Assembly (NCBI GenBank): GCA_963995505.1
Contig: OZ023183.1
Span: 12,954,671-13,018,670 of the forward strand
Length of the DNA: 64,000 nucleotides
Origin: Hypericum androsaemum
Taxonomy: Eukaryota; Streptophyta; Magnoliopsida; Malpighiales; Hypericaceae
Reading direction: 5' to 3'
Below, piece by piece: positions 12,146 to 24,693 of the stretch. A program made the position numbers and the translations under genes. The notes under the pieces are model-generated. The model was given only the letters and a program-made list of their open reading frames with translations, did no database searches and was not told where the DNA came from. Positions within the stretch are counted from its first letter, which is position 1. Each line of letters begins with the position of its first letter.

Positions 12146-13417
12146 TATTGGAGAATTGGTTTATTAACCAAGGAAGAGATGGCCCAATACAAGTGAGTGT
12201 ATTGGGCTTTGGCCCAAATATTTAATTAGAGGAAGAATCCTAATTAAATATAATAACTAAGTAATTAGTAGGCAACTTTGAGCTAATTTAATTGAAGGTC
12301 ACACCAATTGATTTTGGGTGTTTGTGAGATCATACGAAGCTCGTTGATAGAGCTTCGTAACGATATATAACACTTGCGGAAATCCAATTCTCGGGGTGAA
12401 TGAAAATTGGCTTTAAAGTGGTATGGTTGTTATTAAAATAAGCACAATCCCACATTGGTTAGCGCACCATGCTGAGACAAGTTTATAAGGGACTAGAAGT
12501 CTAGCATGGGTAAACTGGTGGAGAAGGGAGAGGCTTCTCGCGCCGTCCGTCCGTCTGTCCGTCCGGCCCGGCTCGGCTCGGCACGTACGCACGCACGCAC
12601 GCGCGCCCCACCCCATCCCGAACCGGGCCGCGCCGGGCCTGGCTCGGGCTCGGGCTCGGGCTCGGGTGCGGGTTGGGGGTTGCAGGTTGCGGGTTGCGGG
12701 ATTGTGGGTTTGTGGGAATTGTTCCAGGTTCCAGGGCCTTATCTTTTTAGAACTGGGCCGGACTTGTTGTAGCGATCCTAGGCCCAAAAAGTCCTCTGGG
12801 CTTCTTGGACTTCCGTTTGGACAAGCCCACGTTCTGGAACCTTCTCTTGCCAGCTGCCATTTGAATTTAAATTCGAATTTTAAATTCATGAGAGTAACAG
12901 CCTATTTATGTTAGAGTTTTATGGGTCTTGTAACAGCCCATTTAATGGGTGGGTTAATGGCCCTATTAAATCCGGATTTGGCTGTTGGAGGTCCAAGGCT
13001 GCCTATGAAAGGAGCCCACCTCCTTCATTCCAAATCATCCGAGCTCTCACTCTTCCTAGAGCTCTCTACTTCTCCCTCCTTAGCATAGCATCTCTCTCTT
13101 TCATTTGTATCGGGTTTCTAAGGCTACGAAAGGTGTGCTATAGTGCCTCCTATAGTACTCGTGGTTGGGCGTTGTACCTTGGAAGCTCTATTAACTACGA
13201 AGGCCTGAAGCATATAGGCGGGTAATAAGAGTTTAAGGGCACACGGTTAAACTGTGGCCTCGTCCAGGATTGAATTCCAAGCTCTAACTTGAAGACGAAG
13301 GTGTTACACACTTACCCACAAGTGTGATTGTGAGCATTCTCTAAACTCCTCTCTTTTATATGCTTACGATTTATAGTTATATACTCATACCATAATTTAC
13401 TAATATTTGTTCCAACA
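12146..13417 (+). repeat. 3' LTR of Copia element 1
   Basis: This 1272-bp repeat matches 5720-6914 along its length. It starts TATTGG (first dinucleotide mutated from TG) and ends TTCCAACA. It is 77 bp longer than the 5' copy, mostly in a GC-rich simple-repeat block near 12543-12680 (CCGT, GCAC, GGGCTC units). The TATA box is changed to TATGAAAG. Open frames on both strands here come from the LTR and are not genes. Confidence 0.92.
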
Positions 13418-13422
13418 AAAAT

Positions 13423-13991
13423 TGAGGTATATTGTACAGAAATTAATTAGTCATAGTATATGATTTGCGCACAAAAAAAAAGATTGGTACATCCGTAGTT
13501 AAGAAGTTAGGAGGGACGATGTTATTATTCTCGAAGCAGCCAGGTGAATGTATCCTTCCACGTATCATTTTAGTATGGAGAGTTTTTTTTTATTGGAAGG
13601 AAATGGAGAGACTATGATTAGATGCTTCACATGGTGGTGGTATGATTTTGCAAGGTTTAAAAAAAATGAACTATGATCCACACTCTGATCAATTGGACCA
13701 TAAACCAGAACAGAATTTGCACCTAAACGTGGGTGGTGGTCTAATAAATGGTCAATGGCATTGCTTATCGGTTCAACTGACATTAACCTTTTTAATAATA
13801 AATATAATTAATATTTATATAAAAATTTTTAACATGATTCATGGTCTGATCAGTCAGACTAAGTATATTACAAATGAAAAAAATCTCGAGTCGCCATCCA
13901 ATTTGTTTTCTAAAATATTGTGATTTTGCCCCATAGCTAGTCTACATCTAAAATATGTAGTCGCGAATTTATATTTAAAAAGGGGCAAATT
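13423..13991. other. Spacer between Copia element 1 and the LINE ORF1 relic
   Basis: AT-rich sequence with a short A-run at 13469-13478. I see no gene. The LINE fragment left of the Copia element is not recognisable here, so its 5' end was probably already truncated near the insertion site. Confidence 0.35.
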
Positions 13992-16040
13992 ATGTTTAGA
14001 TCTCTGGTGTATGATAAAATGAGGCACCGCGTAGTCCATTTGATAACAAGTCCATCTGTTATGGACGTGTTCATCGCTCGCAAGCGTTCGAAGCGGAACT
14101 CCAGATTTGGATTCATCCAGATTCTCCCTGAAGAAGCCGCGACTTCTGTCATCCTTATAGCCAACAAAGCTCGCGTAGATGGTAAGCGACTCTTTGTCTC
14201 TGAGACTAAGTTCGCAAGAGGTGCGGCTTCTCTCTCTCCTCCTCCTTCCCAGCCCTTCCCCAAGGCCGCGCCCTTTGTCGTCGTCCCTGCTTGTCGGGTG
14301 GCTTCCCTACCAGGCCAGCGGGCTCGATCCCAGCCTCTCTTCTCGGGTGCTATTAGTAAAAAAGACCTACAATATTTTCCACCCGACGAACTCCAAATTG
14401 ACTGTCTTGGTCAGAGTGTCGTGGCCACTCTAATTGATATTGGTCAATTAAGTTCCATCAAGCAGAACCTTGTTGACTACGGTGTCCGGCGGTTCCAAAT
14501 CAGAACGTTGGGTGGTGATGTTATGCTCTTATCTTTCACTTCGGCAGATGATTTGGTGATCTGGAGTTCCAAACTCTTGCCGTATTTCAAAAGCATCACT
14601 CTTTGGAGCCCGAGCTTTCATGCAACCAACCGAAGCCTATGGCTTCAAATTCGGGGGGTCCTCTTGTAGGTATGGAATAGTGCATTTCTGGAGTGGCTGA
14701 CTTCTCCTCTCGATGATTTCAAAGCTTTGCACAAGGTCACGTCCAACCGGTGTCGACTTGACGTTGCTTTTGTGCAAAAAATTTTGCATAACTTGGATAG
14801 AGTGAGTAAGAGAGTCAACCTGAGGATTGGGAATGAAATTTATCTTCTTAGAATGGAGGAGATTTATTCTAATGTAGTCGAGGCCTACCTTGATTCTACT
14901 TGGTCCTCTGGTTGCATGGTTGGGGAGCCTGATGCTTCTATTTGTGGCGGTGATGAGGTTAGAGTGCCTACTGCTTCTGCTGCTTTGGTGGGGGCTAGCT
15001 ATTCTGTAGGTCCTGATGTTGACTGTTTGGACGCGGGTGATTTTGAACGGGATGGGCTGCCAGTTGGTGATGATTCAGTCTTATTGTAAGCTCCAGTTGG
15101 GTCTCCTTTTGTTGATGCAGTGTCTGAATTGCAGTTGCCCACAGCTTCAGTTGGCTCTTTTGACAATGAGATGGACATGGAAGTTTTTGTTGGAGTGACC
15201 TCTTTGTTAGGAGGTGGATGTTCTTCAGGTGTTGATCTTTTGAAATGGCCTGGGGTTGTTTCATCCTCATATGTGGTCTCTCTGGAGGCGAATGGGCCCT
15301 CTGAGAATGCGTGCAATTTGGTTGCAGATTCGCAACATCTCGTTGTTAAAGATTGGGAGCCTGTTTCACAGCCCTTTCCAGCCGTTGATGATCCTTATTG
15401 GTTGGAGAAGATTATTGCTTGTGTTGATGTCTTGGATTGTCCAGCTGAGAAGCATCTCCCCGCTGCTGCCTCGCCTGCCCCTTCGCTGGATCCTGTCTCT
15501 GTGGTTAGGGTGGCAAAGAAGGTTCGAGTGAGTCGATTGTCCATATCGACTCCGGTCCGCTCTAGTAATTATGTTAGGAAGCCTTCGAGCAAGGCCGCTG
15601 CTCTCTTGGAAGCTGCAAATCTGAATTTCAAGATTAAATTCCCGAAGAAACTAGTGTTGGAGCTTAGCCTTACTTTGGTTATGGAGGGTTTGAAGTCTCA
15701 TGATGATGGCCTTCGAGAATTGCTGTCAGCTGAGGCGTGGCGTCTCGCAATTTCAGCGGGTTTATCTTGGGAGATTAACACCTCTGCTTTCCTCCATCAA
15801 ATTAAAGAGCTGTCTAGTGGTCGAGGACTCGATTGGTCCTATGACCCTCCTTGATTCTCTTGGTCGTTTGTAAATGTTTGGCTTTAAGTTGTTCTTGGTC
15901 GATTATCTTGTGGTGGATGTACTCAATTAGCGTCTATCACTATAGTGTGTACTGATAGACGTTAACTGGTACTTTGGTTGTGGTCTTTTTGATGTATCCT
16001 TTGGAGATTTTTTATGGTGGAATATAATATTTTGCTTATA
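13992..16040 (+). pseudogene. LINE-type ORF1 relic (RRM plus DUF4283-like), ORF2 absent
   Basis: One frame runs from 13992 to 15854 (about 620 codons) with two in-frame stops, at 14667-14669 and 15087-15089. Near the N terminus is the second half of an RRM (VMDVFIARKRSKRNSRFGFI), lacking its first strand. This is followed by a DUF4283-like block (FKSITLWSPSF, SLWLQIRG), a low-complexity acidic region, and a basic stretch ending in a helical tail. This order is seen in plant LINE ORF1 proteins, which bind the element RNA. No reverse transcriptase follows. Instead an untranslated stretch leads to TTTGCTTATAAAAAAAA at about 16041, which looks like the retrotransposed 3' end. I found no clear target duplication. 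It could instead be a degraded gene of the related RRM/DUF4283 family. Confidence 0.6.
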
Positions 16041-18351
16041 AAAAAAACCCTACAACTCGGACAAAAAAAAAGCCCTTCTGCGGTGGGACCAGAATCAATG
16101 TGGGCCCAGTTAGCATGCGCGTCGCCCAAGGTTTGCCTTCTCCTTAAGCTTAAAGGGAACAGAGCTACTTTGGGACGCGGCCCACGGTTAGCATACCACC
16201 TTCAACGCTATAATTAAAAGACCAACGAAACATTGTAAAAACAGAAGGGACCATATACAATTAACAGTCCCCTCGAAAAAATACAATGAACAGTTAGATT
16301 AACTAAAAATTTTGAATTAATAAATGAAATAAGTTTGTTACGAAATTTGATAAAAAATATTATTTCATAGTTCTTTCATACTCAAATTTAATTTACGAGT
16401 GTAGGTTAAAAAATTAGGTCAAAGTCAATTTTGTATCATATATATATAATGCCTTTTGATCCGACCGATTGTCTCTACACAATAGTACGAATCTTTTTTA
16501 GCGTATTTTGTGAACTCCAAGATATTTGTTAAAAAATGAAGTATACTTTATTGATATAAATAGTATCAATCAATTAACGGGATATCACAATATAGTTCAC
16601 GAACATTCGCACTATTATTTTGTAGTTTCATAGAATTTGACCGAGTGACAAATATTTTTTTATTCCACCGTTTGAGTAATCTGTTTAGACAAAAAGATTC
16701 ACAACTATAATTGAGAAAATTTTGATTTCAAATTATCATTTCAAACAAATCAGAAAAAATAAATGAAAAAATTATTTTCCATCGTAATATTTTTCTGATT
16801 TATTTAAATATTTTTATTTAATGGCACTTAGGAATATTTTTATCTAAAAAAGCATTCATGGCCTCGATTTGAGAAATCTTTGTTACTTAGTTAAATATTT
16901 TGAAACTACAGTGGTGTGAAATTGGTGAATACTAAAGTAAACTTTTACCAACAATTAAGTGATTTCCTAGAAAGAAAAACACAAAAAACGCACCAACTCC
17001 ATAGAGAGACCAAATGGGATTGTTTAGCTTTGGAAGGAGACAATTTAAGGATATGGTCCCATCACCATCCCCCATTCCACAAAAAGGACAGTTCATGTGG
17101 CAACCTTAGGTTCAGCTATTTTTTCCCATAACTTGACCAAGTCCTAGAATTTGTCTCGATTCAATAATTAGGAATTGAAAATGGGCGGCAGTTTATTTAT
17201 TTTTTTGTGGAAGGCTGCAGTTTATGTTTGGAGATCATTTTTTTAAATGTAACTTTGTTATGAATATGATTCCATGTTTTATTTACCATGGGCATTCAGC
17301 CTCACACTTAATTCTACATTTTTTTCTTTCAGTTTTGTATCTAGTGCTCGTTTGGAGCCGCGGAGTTTCTAATCCAGAATAAATTATTACCTAGAATTAT
17401 AGTATGAATTTCACCAATAAACGAGTCGTATATAATATGTTAATTAAATTATACGATAAATATGATTTATGTAGCACAAATCAATATAAGTCTCTCAGAA
17501 CTTTCACCCGATCCCAAAGTTTTGACTAAGCATTTTTTTTCAAGAACAACAAACTGTCATTTTTTTTATTAATGACCCTGGCCAAAAATTTCATAAAGTG
17601 TTAATATGAAATAGCAACAAAAATACATGTTTCAATTGAACGAAGGAACCAACAACTTGCGTCGTTTCACAAACTTAGATAATTCCACTAATAAAAAATC
17701 CAAAGAGCAGGTGGTTTCAAGTTTCCACGTCCTGCATTCTTCGGTCCTGGTGTGATCTCTCCATTGCAATAGATCAGAATATACATGATAGTACCTGCTA
17801 TTTTTGGCGGACCGAATTATTATTTATTGTCAACTAATTCATATTCGATAACAGGAAGTAAAAACAATTCATTCCAACGGAGTCCAACGAATTAAATTTT
17901 CTTGAACCAAGTATTGTTATTTAACAATGGACCAACTTATTTAGGCCTAATTAAATCAACTAACATTAGACAGAGACTAATGATGAAACAAACGAATAAA
18001 TGTATCCTTCTTTTTATTGTAAGAAAGTACAATTATTTAGACAATTAATGACACAAAATGAATGCTTTGACAGTACAAGTAAAACCAAAAATATTTTTAT
18101 ATATCTCTTTCTATAGAAAACACATGATGGAGTCCAAAAAAATGTCTCCAGCCCCATGTGAGCTCTCCCTATACCCCAAAACACTAGCATATGAACCCAA
18201 ACATATTCGTCAGTAGTACTAATTAAAACCAATTTCTTCAAACAGCTGAAGTAACATGAATCAATAAATAGTAGTAATTAATGGACAAAAGAATAACAAA
18301 TCAATATTGGGTTGGCTAAAATCTTTGTAAATAATAAACTCCTCCTCATCA
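16041..18351. other. Intergenic, AT-rich
   Basis: About 2.3 kb of low-complexity AT-rich sequence. I see no gene, RNA or repeat with clear ends. The last part (about 18000-18351) should hold the 3' UTR of the minus-strand ERF gene. Confidence 0.4.
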
Positions 18352-19053
18352 TCAGCCGTACTGATCATTGAAGCTCCACAGGCGAATATCATCAGCCTCA
18401 AAGAAATCGTCCATCGGTAGAGGGTTGAAGCTGAGTTGTGGATTAACCCAACTGGGTTCTTCAAAACTGTACCAGGAGTAGTCCATCATGGAGGGGACTA
18501 TTGGCTCGTAGTAGGCCCCAAGAGGCTGGACCAACGAGACACCATCGTCGATCTGATCGGAGTAAGGCGACGGGGACGAGACGAAGGAGGATGGCGAGGA
18601 AGGGGAAGAGGTAAGAGGTGGTGATGGTATTGGTATTGGTGGCGTAGCATCCGCAGAAGCATTCGAGGCGGCCGCGGCCGCGGCAGCAACTCTTTGGATG
18701 GTTTTAGGGCAGAGGACAGTGTCTGGAGGGATGTTGTAATGGGAAGTGGGGAAGTTGAGGTTGGCTGATGAGCCTTTAAGGCACAAAAGAGCAGCATCGT
18801 AGGCTCTAGCTGCAGCTTCAGCAGTAGAGTAAGAGCCCAGCCAAATTCTTGCCTTCTGGTTTGGTGCCCTTATCTCTGAAACCCATGATCCCCATGTCCT
18901 CATCCTCACTCCCTTGAACTTCTTCTTGTTGCTGCAGCTACCTAGCAATGAAGATGAAGAGGATGATGACGTGGATGTTGTGGCTGATGAGCTAGTTGAT
19001 GATGTTGCTGCTGCTGCAATTGGTTTTACTTTATCTGATGAGATCTTCACCAT
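18352..19053 (-). CDS. AP2/ERF transcription factor, ERF012/DREB26-like
   Basis: This intronless gene encodes 233 residues. A Ser/Thr-rich N terminus leads to one AP2 DNA-binding domain at residues 46-102 ([40 protein letters not shown]). The complete set of conserved Gly/Trp/Arg/Val/Glu contact residues is present. An Ala-rich stretch follows, then an acidic C terminus ending [14 protein letters not shown], which resembles the DADIPLWSFN-type end of the Arabidopsis ERF012/DREB26 group. A single AP2 domain with the WVSEIRAP signature places it in the DREB side of the family. It should be a nuclear activator, in relatives linked to stress and organ development. Length and domain positions are normal and the gene looks intact. 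Which of the close paralogues (ERF012, 013 or 014) it matches best cannot be settled by eye. Confidence 0.92.
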   Translation of the reverse strand: MVKISSDKVKPIAAAATSSTSSSATTSTSSSSSSSLLGSCSNKKKFKGVRMRTWGSWVSEIRAPNQKARIWLGSYSTAEAAARAYDAALLCLKGSSANLNFPTSHYNIPPDTVLCPKTIQRVAAAAAAASNASADATPPIPIPSPPLTSSPSSPSSFVSSPSPYSDQIDDGVSLVQPLGAYYEPIVPSMMDYSWYSFEEPSWVNPQLSFNPLPMDDFFEADDIRLWSFNDQYG

Positions 19054-19218
19054 TTTTGAAGGAAGATGGTGAGATTATGAGAGGAGAAAAGTTTAGAGTA
19101 AAAATGTGTAGGTTCCTTGTGTTTCACTCTTTGAGGTGTTTTCTCTCTCTTTCTTTTTGTCCTTTGGAGAGATGGATGTAAAAGCAATAGATTGGGAGGG
19201 AAGGGACCCTAAGGATGG

Positions 19219-19232
19219 TGTATATATAGATG
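19219..19232 (-). promoter_or_regulatory. TATA box of the ERF gene
   Basis: Read on the minus strand, a TATATATA-type box (plus-strand TGTATATATAGATG) lies about 170 nt upstream of the ERF start codon. A pyrimidine/purine-rich leader lies between them, the usual layout of a plant core promoter. Confidence 0.55.
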
Positions 19233-19924
19233 TTAGATTTTTGAAGCTTCCAGTGAAGTGGGTATCCTAATGGCTGACAGATATTTTTTAACTTATAATA
19301 TTCAAGATTTCATGTGTCTCTTGGATTTCCTTTTTACCTATCCAGCAGCGTGTGAATAAATACGAGAGGAAATTTGTACGGGTTTGATTTGTTATCACGG
19401 TATATTGTATACGCAAATATGAAATAATGATTGTGACCAACTTCTATTCATTTTGTCCAAGTATTGTGTGATGTCAGAATTACGTAGTAATGACGATAGT
19501 ATAAGATTCATCATTGCCAAATATCGAATCATTCATGTCTTATTTGCAAGAATTTGAGTTTTTATTCGTCAACTCTGAGGATTAACCAATGTGATCGATG
19601 TAATTTAAAAGATGTTAGATTTTGTGTAAAATTATATTAGAGAATATATAATCTCATCTTTTTCCATAACTGAATTCATTAGTAATTAGTTAATATTTCG
19701 ATGCACAACTGTGCAAGTGGTTAGTTGCAAACACTGGAGAAATTTTGACACGGTCAAATGATTTTTTAAATAACTAACTCTGCTGTCAAAAGATTTTCAA
19801 TGTCTCTAACTAGTGGTGGCAATTAGGTGGCATGCTCTATGTGTATGAACCATCTTTTCAAATGGTCGTCAATTGGACTTTTTTTCCATTCGTCATAAAT
19901 TAACACCCCTGTATTGGTTCTGTG
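19233..19924. other. Upstream region of the ERF gene
   Basis: AT-rich sequence without ORFs. It is the presumed upstream promoter of the ERF gene; I do not identify specific binding sites with confidence. Confidence 0.35.
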
Positions 19925-20167
19925 GGATTCTCAATATGCTCTATCAAACGGGACCTATGGGGCCAAAAATTGTATGAGCTTTGATTTTGCCTACGTTCGA
20001 GAAATGAGGTTTGTGCGAGCATAGCAATGGGCACGGCATCAACCCGCTCTGATACCATGTTAGAATCTCCATATCCAACCCAAAATTTTAAGACAATGGG
20101 TTGGTAGATTTTCACACTTATAAACTTGTCCATCTCACTTGCACTAACTGATGTGAAATTCTCAACA
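19925..20167 (-). mobile_element. TRIM retroelement remnant (one clear LTR, PBS and internal region)
   Basis: On the minus strand a 110-bp LTR (20058-20167, ending TCTAACA) is followed at once by TGGTATCAGAGCGGG, a tRNA-Met primer site (about 20043-20057). About 115 bp of internal sequence shared with the tandem TRIM at 38.6 kb comes next. The second LTR and the polypurine tract at the other end are degenerate (near 19910-19940). It has no coding capacity. Confidence 0.72.
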
Positions 20168-20848
20168 AATTTACCAATAGTAATTAGTAAAAGTGTTAAC
20201 AGGATCGGAATCTCAACAAATGAAAGTCATTTCTAGAACCTGACCTGACGGTGTTCGACTCTAAACACCAAAGCTTTATAAAAAAGATAATAAATTTAAT
20301 GCGTTTGAATAATACATTTCTCAATTCAGTACCTATATGGCTAATAATATGTCACCTGAAAAGTGTGGAATTTTTCAAAGGACTGCTAACTTTGAGAAAA
20401 GCATTTGAATTAATTCTAAAAAAAAGAAAAGCATTTGAATTCAGAAGACTGGAACCTAGCACATGCACAATCAAAAACCAGCATGGAAAGCTTATTAAAA
20501 GCCTTATCTTGCAGGGTTCTCCCCCTGACTTACATTACAAGTCACCCAAAAGTAGAAGACAAAACCAAATAGCTAGTTACTGTTTGATGGGTATTGAACC
20601 AATTTGCCCCAAATTACTAACTCAAAGGCGGTCTAAATTTTTGGTTCGAAATTAAATTAATTTACTCAGTATGATCGAATATCAAATTAATTAGAAAAAA
20701 ATTGTCTAACTAGTAAAAGAATAAAAGGTCTGCCCCACGAAATTTACATGTTTGTCCAACTTTACTATTACTTACCCGAATTATTGTTTTGCCCCAGTTG
20801 GTCAAAATTTCTGGATCTGCCCTTTTTTTTATATTGTCCTTTGTCCAC
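20168..20848. other. Intergenic, AT-rich
   Basis: No gene recognised. A 134-codon open frame here (20251-20655) has no domain or codon pattern that I can support. Confidence 0.35.
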
Positions 20849-20864
20849 ATAGTATGATAGCGCA

Positions 20865-20985
20865 ACCAACTCATGTATGGTCTGATGGATACGGTGTCAG
20901 TCCTTAAGCATGAGGTGGGAGGATCGAATCCCATGACCGTCTAAGATCCGAAATTGTGAAAACAATTTAAATTTCACTAAAAAAA
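20865..20985 (+). mobile_element. SINE with 16-bp target duplication
   Basis: A 121-bp insert is flanked by an exact 16-bp direct repeat (ATAGTATGATAGCGCA at 20849-20864 and 20986-21001). It contains a tRNA-like RNA polymerase III box A (TGGTCTGATGG) and box B (GATCGAATCC) about 35 nt apart, and ends in an A-run. These are the defining marks of a tRNA-derived SINE. The perfect target duplication suggests a fairly young insertion. Confidence 0.88.
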
Positions 20986-21001
20986 ATAGTATGATAGCGC
21001 A

Positions 21002-22604
21002 TTAATATTAGTATTCTATGTTTTTTAATTAATTAAATTAGTACACTCTTATCAATATTTTAAGAAACATAGGATTCTGTATAAAGACGCAACTTCCAGG
21101 ATCTGCAGGAAGAGCCTTCGCTACACACCCTCGTCCAGGAATAGGGTGGCTGTGCCCTTTTTTAAAATTTCCAAATAGTAACAGACACACATATTCCAGT
21201 AATCCTTTGCGCCATAGGTTGACATGTATTATTTGCTGTTTTATTTTGTTATATTGTCTGGATTTACAAGACCGACTAATTTTGATTCGAACTGTGTGAG
21301 ATATTTGAAGGGGCAAGTTCACCCAACACGTATTTAGCAATGTTGTATTTCTAAGTATTCAAACTCGAGACATGGTAAAACTAAAACAACACTCTCATTA
21401 GTTAATCTAACTATGGTTGGTATATATTATTTCTTGTTTCATCTCACAAAATCGCGGTCTCCTCTCCCTGATCCTGGACCTAAAATTTTCCATATGTATG
21501 TAACTTAAGATAAAAATAATCGGAAAACTTCATGTTCCTTGATTACTAGGTAAAAGTCTATTTTAATATCATGGGTTTATCGACTTGAACACTACTATCA
21601 TGTGGTTTAAAAATGTACGCCAGATTAATAAAAGTTTTTTCTCATTGATACTTCACTATTTAAATAATTTTGTTGGACAAAAATACCCTGTAGTATAATT
21701 AGAAACAATAATTTGAAATATTTTTGAAAAAATAATTCAAAAAAATATGGAAAACTCATATCTCGTAATTTTATATGCATTTTTTCATTTTCCGGTTTAC
21801 TTTTCAATTTTAATTTAATGATATCTTGGGGTATATTTTACAAAACATTTGTTCAAATAAATTGAATAATGAAATATTAACTAGAAAAACCTTTGTTACA
21901 CAGTCCAACAGTAAAGAGGATTTTAATCTAATTACGATAACGTGCACTTAGTTGCTGATTAGAAAAATGATTAGCACTATAAGAACGCGGTTCTATGTCA
22001 TTAAGTCGGATATATATAATTGGGTGCATAATATCAGCCAAATGTCTAAGCCTCTAGAGGAAACCCAGCTGTTCCACCACTGGCATGTAAGCTCCAAGAC
22101 CGCGTCAACCTTTTATCTCCAAGCGATCCTTTTCTTTCCTTTTTGTTCCCTTTTTTTCTCTCTTATGTGTTTTGAGATGTGTACGGTTAGTGATATAAAT
22201 TAAGACCCGCAGCCACTAGTGCTTTATGTGTATTATTTTTCAATTTATTTTAGATGGCGACACTTGTGTGGATTGACTCTGAGATTTTTTTGAGTAGAAC
22301 ATTGTTTGACACTATTTTAAAAGATAATTTTTTAAATATTATATTTTATATTCATAAATTACCATTAGTTTTGACTTTGGGACTTTGGTTAACAACTGTT
22401 TGATGAGAAATTCGATGAGATTCCGTACGGAAAAACCAAATCCCAACATTTAGTCCTTTTTTCGCTTTTAGTTTTTCAAGTTTCGAGGATGAAGCAATTA
22501 TAGTCTATACCTGTGGGCTTTTTAGCTCTGGGATCTACTTCGAGATGCGTAAATCCAAGGACTAATTTTTTCGGAGAATTTTTAAGGTTTTTTAAATCCA
22601 AGGA
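21002..22604. other. Intergenic, AT-rich
   Basis: No gene recognised. The block at about 21080-21160 is less AT-rich and looks like old transposon debris, but I cannot assign a family. Confidence 0.35.
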
Positions 22605-22800
22605 CTTATTTTTTTATTTTAAAAGTTGCATAAGTTGGTGATCGTTTATCCGAACGAGTTAAATTTCTTTTTGATTTCGCATAATTTTTTGAGCTCTACG
22701 CATAGGTCTCGATAAATTAAGTAAAATTAAATTAAGATTTAACTCATTCGGACAATCTAACACTAACTTATGCCACTTATAAAATAAATAAAAAAAGAGT
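22605..22800. repeat. Foldback MITE-like inverted repeat
   Basis: The left arm (about 22605-22663, with GCATAAGTTGGTG and CCGAACGAGTTAAAT) pairs imperfectly with the right arm (about 22737-22800, with ATTTAACTCATTCGG and CTAACTTATGCC). The arms are about 55-60 bp with a 70-bp loop. This shape fits a small non-autonomous DNA transposon. I could not identify target duplications. Confidence 0.6.
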
Positions 22801-23596
22801 AGCAAATTTTTTGAATTGTCAGAGAGGCGACCTGACCTACACTTGGGTTGCCTCCATTATTATTATTTTTTGTAAAGTTGATATGTCCTTCAAAGAGAAA
22901 GAGACAACCCACTCTTGGGTCGTCACCTCTATTTTTTTAATTTCGAATTTAATTTTTGCCTATTTTGGGAATATATTAAGTTTTTACCTATTTAGAGAAT
23001 ATATCTATATTTTCTGCCTATTTTGGAAAAAATCTCCATTATTTTATTTTTACAAATTGGAGTCAAATTCGTTTTTCAAATCTTATGGTAAGAAGTAAAA
23101 ACCAGAAAAACAAAATGAAATGTTCTAATCTGACAGCAGCCGCTCCTGGAGGGGTTGGTCACTATAGAACATCCATCCGGTTTGCTGTTTGTGTTTATGA
23201 ATTTTTTAATGCTTACTTTGCTTTATGTATGTGTATTTTTTATTCAGCTTTATGCTTTATCTGGGCATTATTTATATCTTTTACAGGCTCGTGGTTATTT
23301 CGAGATTGGTTGGATTCGTCCGGCCTCTCTTTGGGTATGCCTGGAGTATATAGAAGGTCTCTTCTGAGACATCGGTTTATGTCTTATTTTATTACTCATA
23401 TATTTGCTTTCATCTTTGTACTCATATTTTTCAGATTTTCGTTCATAATTTATGTTATGAAATTTTTTCCAAAAATAAAGTAGAGAGCACGCACGCATAG
23501 GGCCTAGGGGGAGGTTGTAGGGTATGGTCTGAATAGCGTAGGACTTTGTCCTTTATTAGAATAGGGCCGACAGGCAATTGACAATTTTGAATTTTG
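22801..23596. other. Intergenic with several chance ORFs
   Basis: T-rich sequence whose open frames read as hydrophobic, Phe-rich peptides with no recognisable family. I consider them chance products of base composition. Confidence 0.35.
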
Positions 23597-24693
23597 CAAT
23601 GTTGAGTCATTTTTTTTAGAGAAGGGTGGCGAAGCATATATTACAATAAACAAGTTATAATACGAAAAGAGAAATACATAAACATAGAACGAAGATACTG
23701 AAATAGAACACGAAACCAAGCCTAGAGGATACAGAGAGGCATGAATGAAGATGAAGCGCGGACGAAAGGCTACGAGAGCCGAACGTCCATGGCGAAAGTT
23801 GCCGAGATAAGCAACGGCTAATAACCACAAGGTCGTGTCATAGACACAATCTCGTGGGCATTTGAATGCATACAAGATGCACGCAAATGAATGCCAAGAT
23901 CGGACATATCCAACTAAGACAAGGTTATCCACCTGCACCAACATGTAACATTTTGAGAGCCGAACAGGTCTTAGATCGAGTAAAGGTCAATTCAAGCAAA
24001 AGCATAAGCATATCTAACTTAACGAAATCCTGAAGAAGGCACTAAATAGTTGTGACTCGGGAGCAAAAACAACAAACACATAACGAGATACAAAAAAGAC
24101 AACCAAAAATAAGAAACAGGAACATAGAAATGCACTAAAAATAGTAAAAAAGAAATATGATCGGATGGGATGTCGACAGAGACCATCCCCACCGACCGTC
24201 CACCAGGACCGACGCTGGCTCGCCGAAAGTGGTGCCAGTAACTGCGGCCGACCGTGAAGAAGGCGAGAAGGGGAAGGACGACCTAGGTTTGATGAGGGGC
24301 TCTCTAGATGGTGGAGACTGTTGGCGAGTGCTTGGAGGGGTACGAGCGACGGAGTCGGGCGGCAGGGAGTTACCTGCTTCTGTTTGGCTTGAGGTCGGCT
24401 ACTATTTGCTACTAACTAGGGCCTGAGGTGGGGCCGCCTTGAGGAAGGGAAAGGGAGCCCAGATCTATGGCTCCTGGAGGAATAGCGACCGGTGGGCAAC
24501 GGAGAAGGGTGGGCCTTCAAACGGAGCGGATAGTTGGCAGTGGAGAAGGCCAAATCTGTAAGCCTGATCTGAGCCTTGGTAGCATGAAAAAAGAAAATAC
24601 AAAAGGAAAAGTTGAAAAAGTAAAAGGACCAGGCAGTTAAGCGTGGAGGAGGAGAGGAGGAAGAGGGTGGATGAAGAGGTAGAAATAGGAAAG

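Larger units (their letters stand above)
5720..13417 (+). mobile_element. Ty1/Copia LTR retrotransposon, full length but broken
   Basis: The element is 7.7 kb, bounded by LTRs at 5720-6914 and 12146-13417 and flanked by an exact 5-bp target duplication AAAAT (5715-5719 and 13418-13422). Gene order is Gag, protease, integrase, RT, RNase H, which defines Copia. A polypurine tract (GTGGGGGAT, 12138-12145) precedes the 3' LTR. The reading frame is broken three times: a TGA at 7928, a 236-bp tandem duplication at 8894, and a TAG at 10509. The LTR ends have drifted (TG...CA on the left, TA...CA on the right) and the LTRs differ by 77 bp in length, so the insertion is not recent. It cannot encode its own proteins now. 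Confidence 0.95.

Noticed and set aside
12413..13225. Open frames on both strands, including one of 158 codons
   Set aside because: They lie in the 3' LTR of Copia element 1, rich in GC repeats that leave frames open by composition.
23085..23483. 132-codon hydrophobic frame
   Set aside because: Phe/Ile-rich translation of T-rich DNA with no homologue recognised, and no start context or neighbours to support it.
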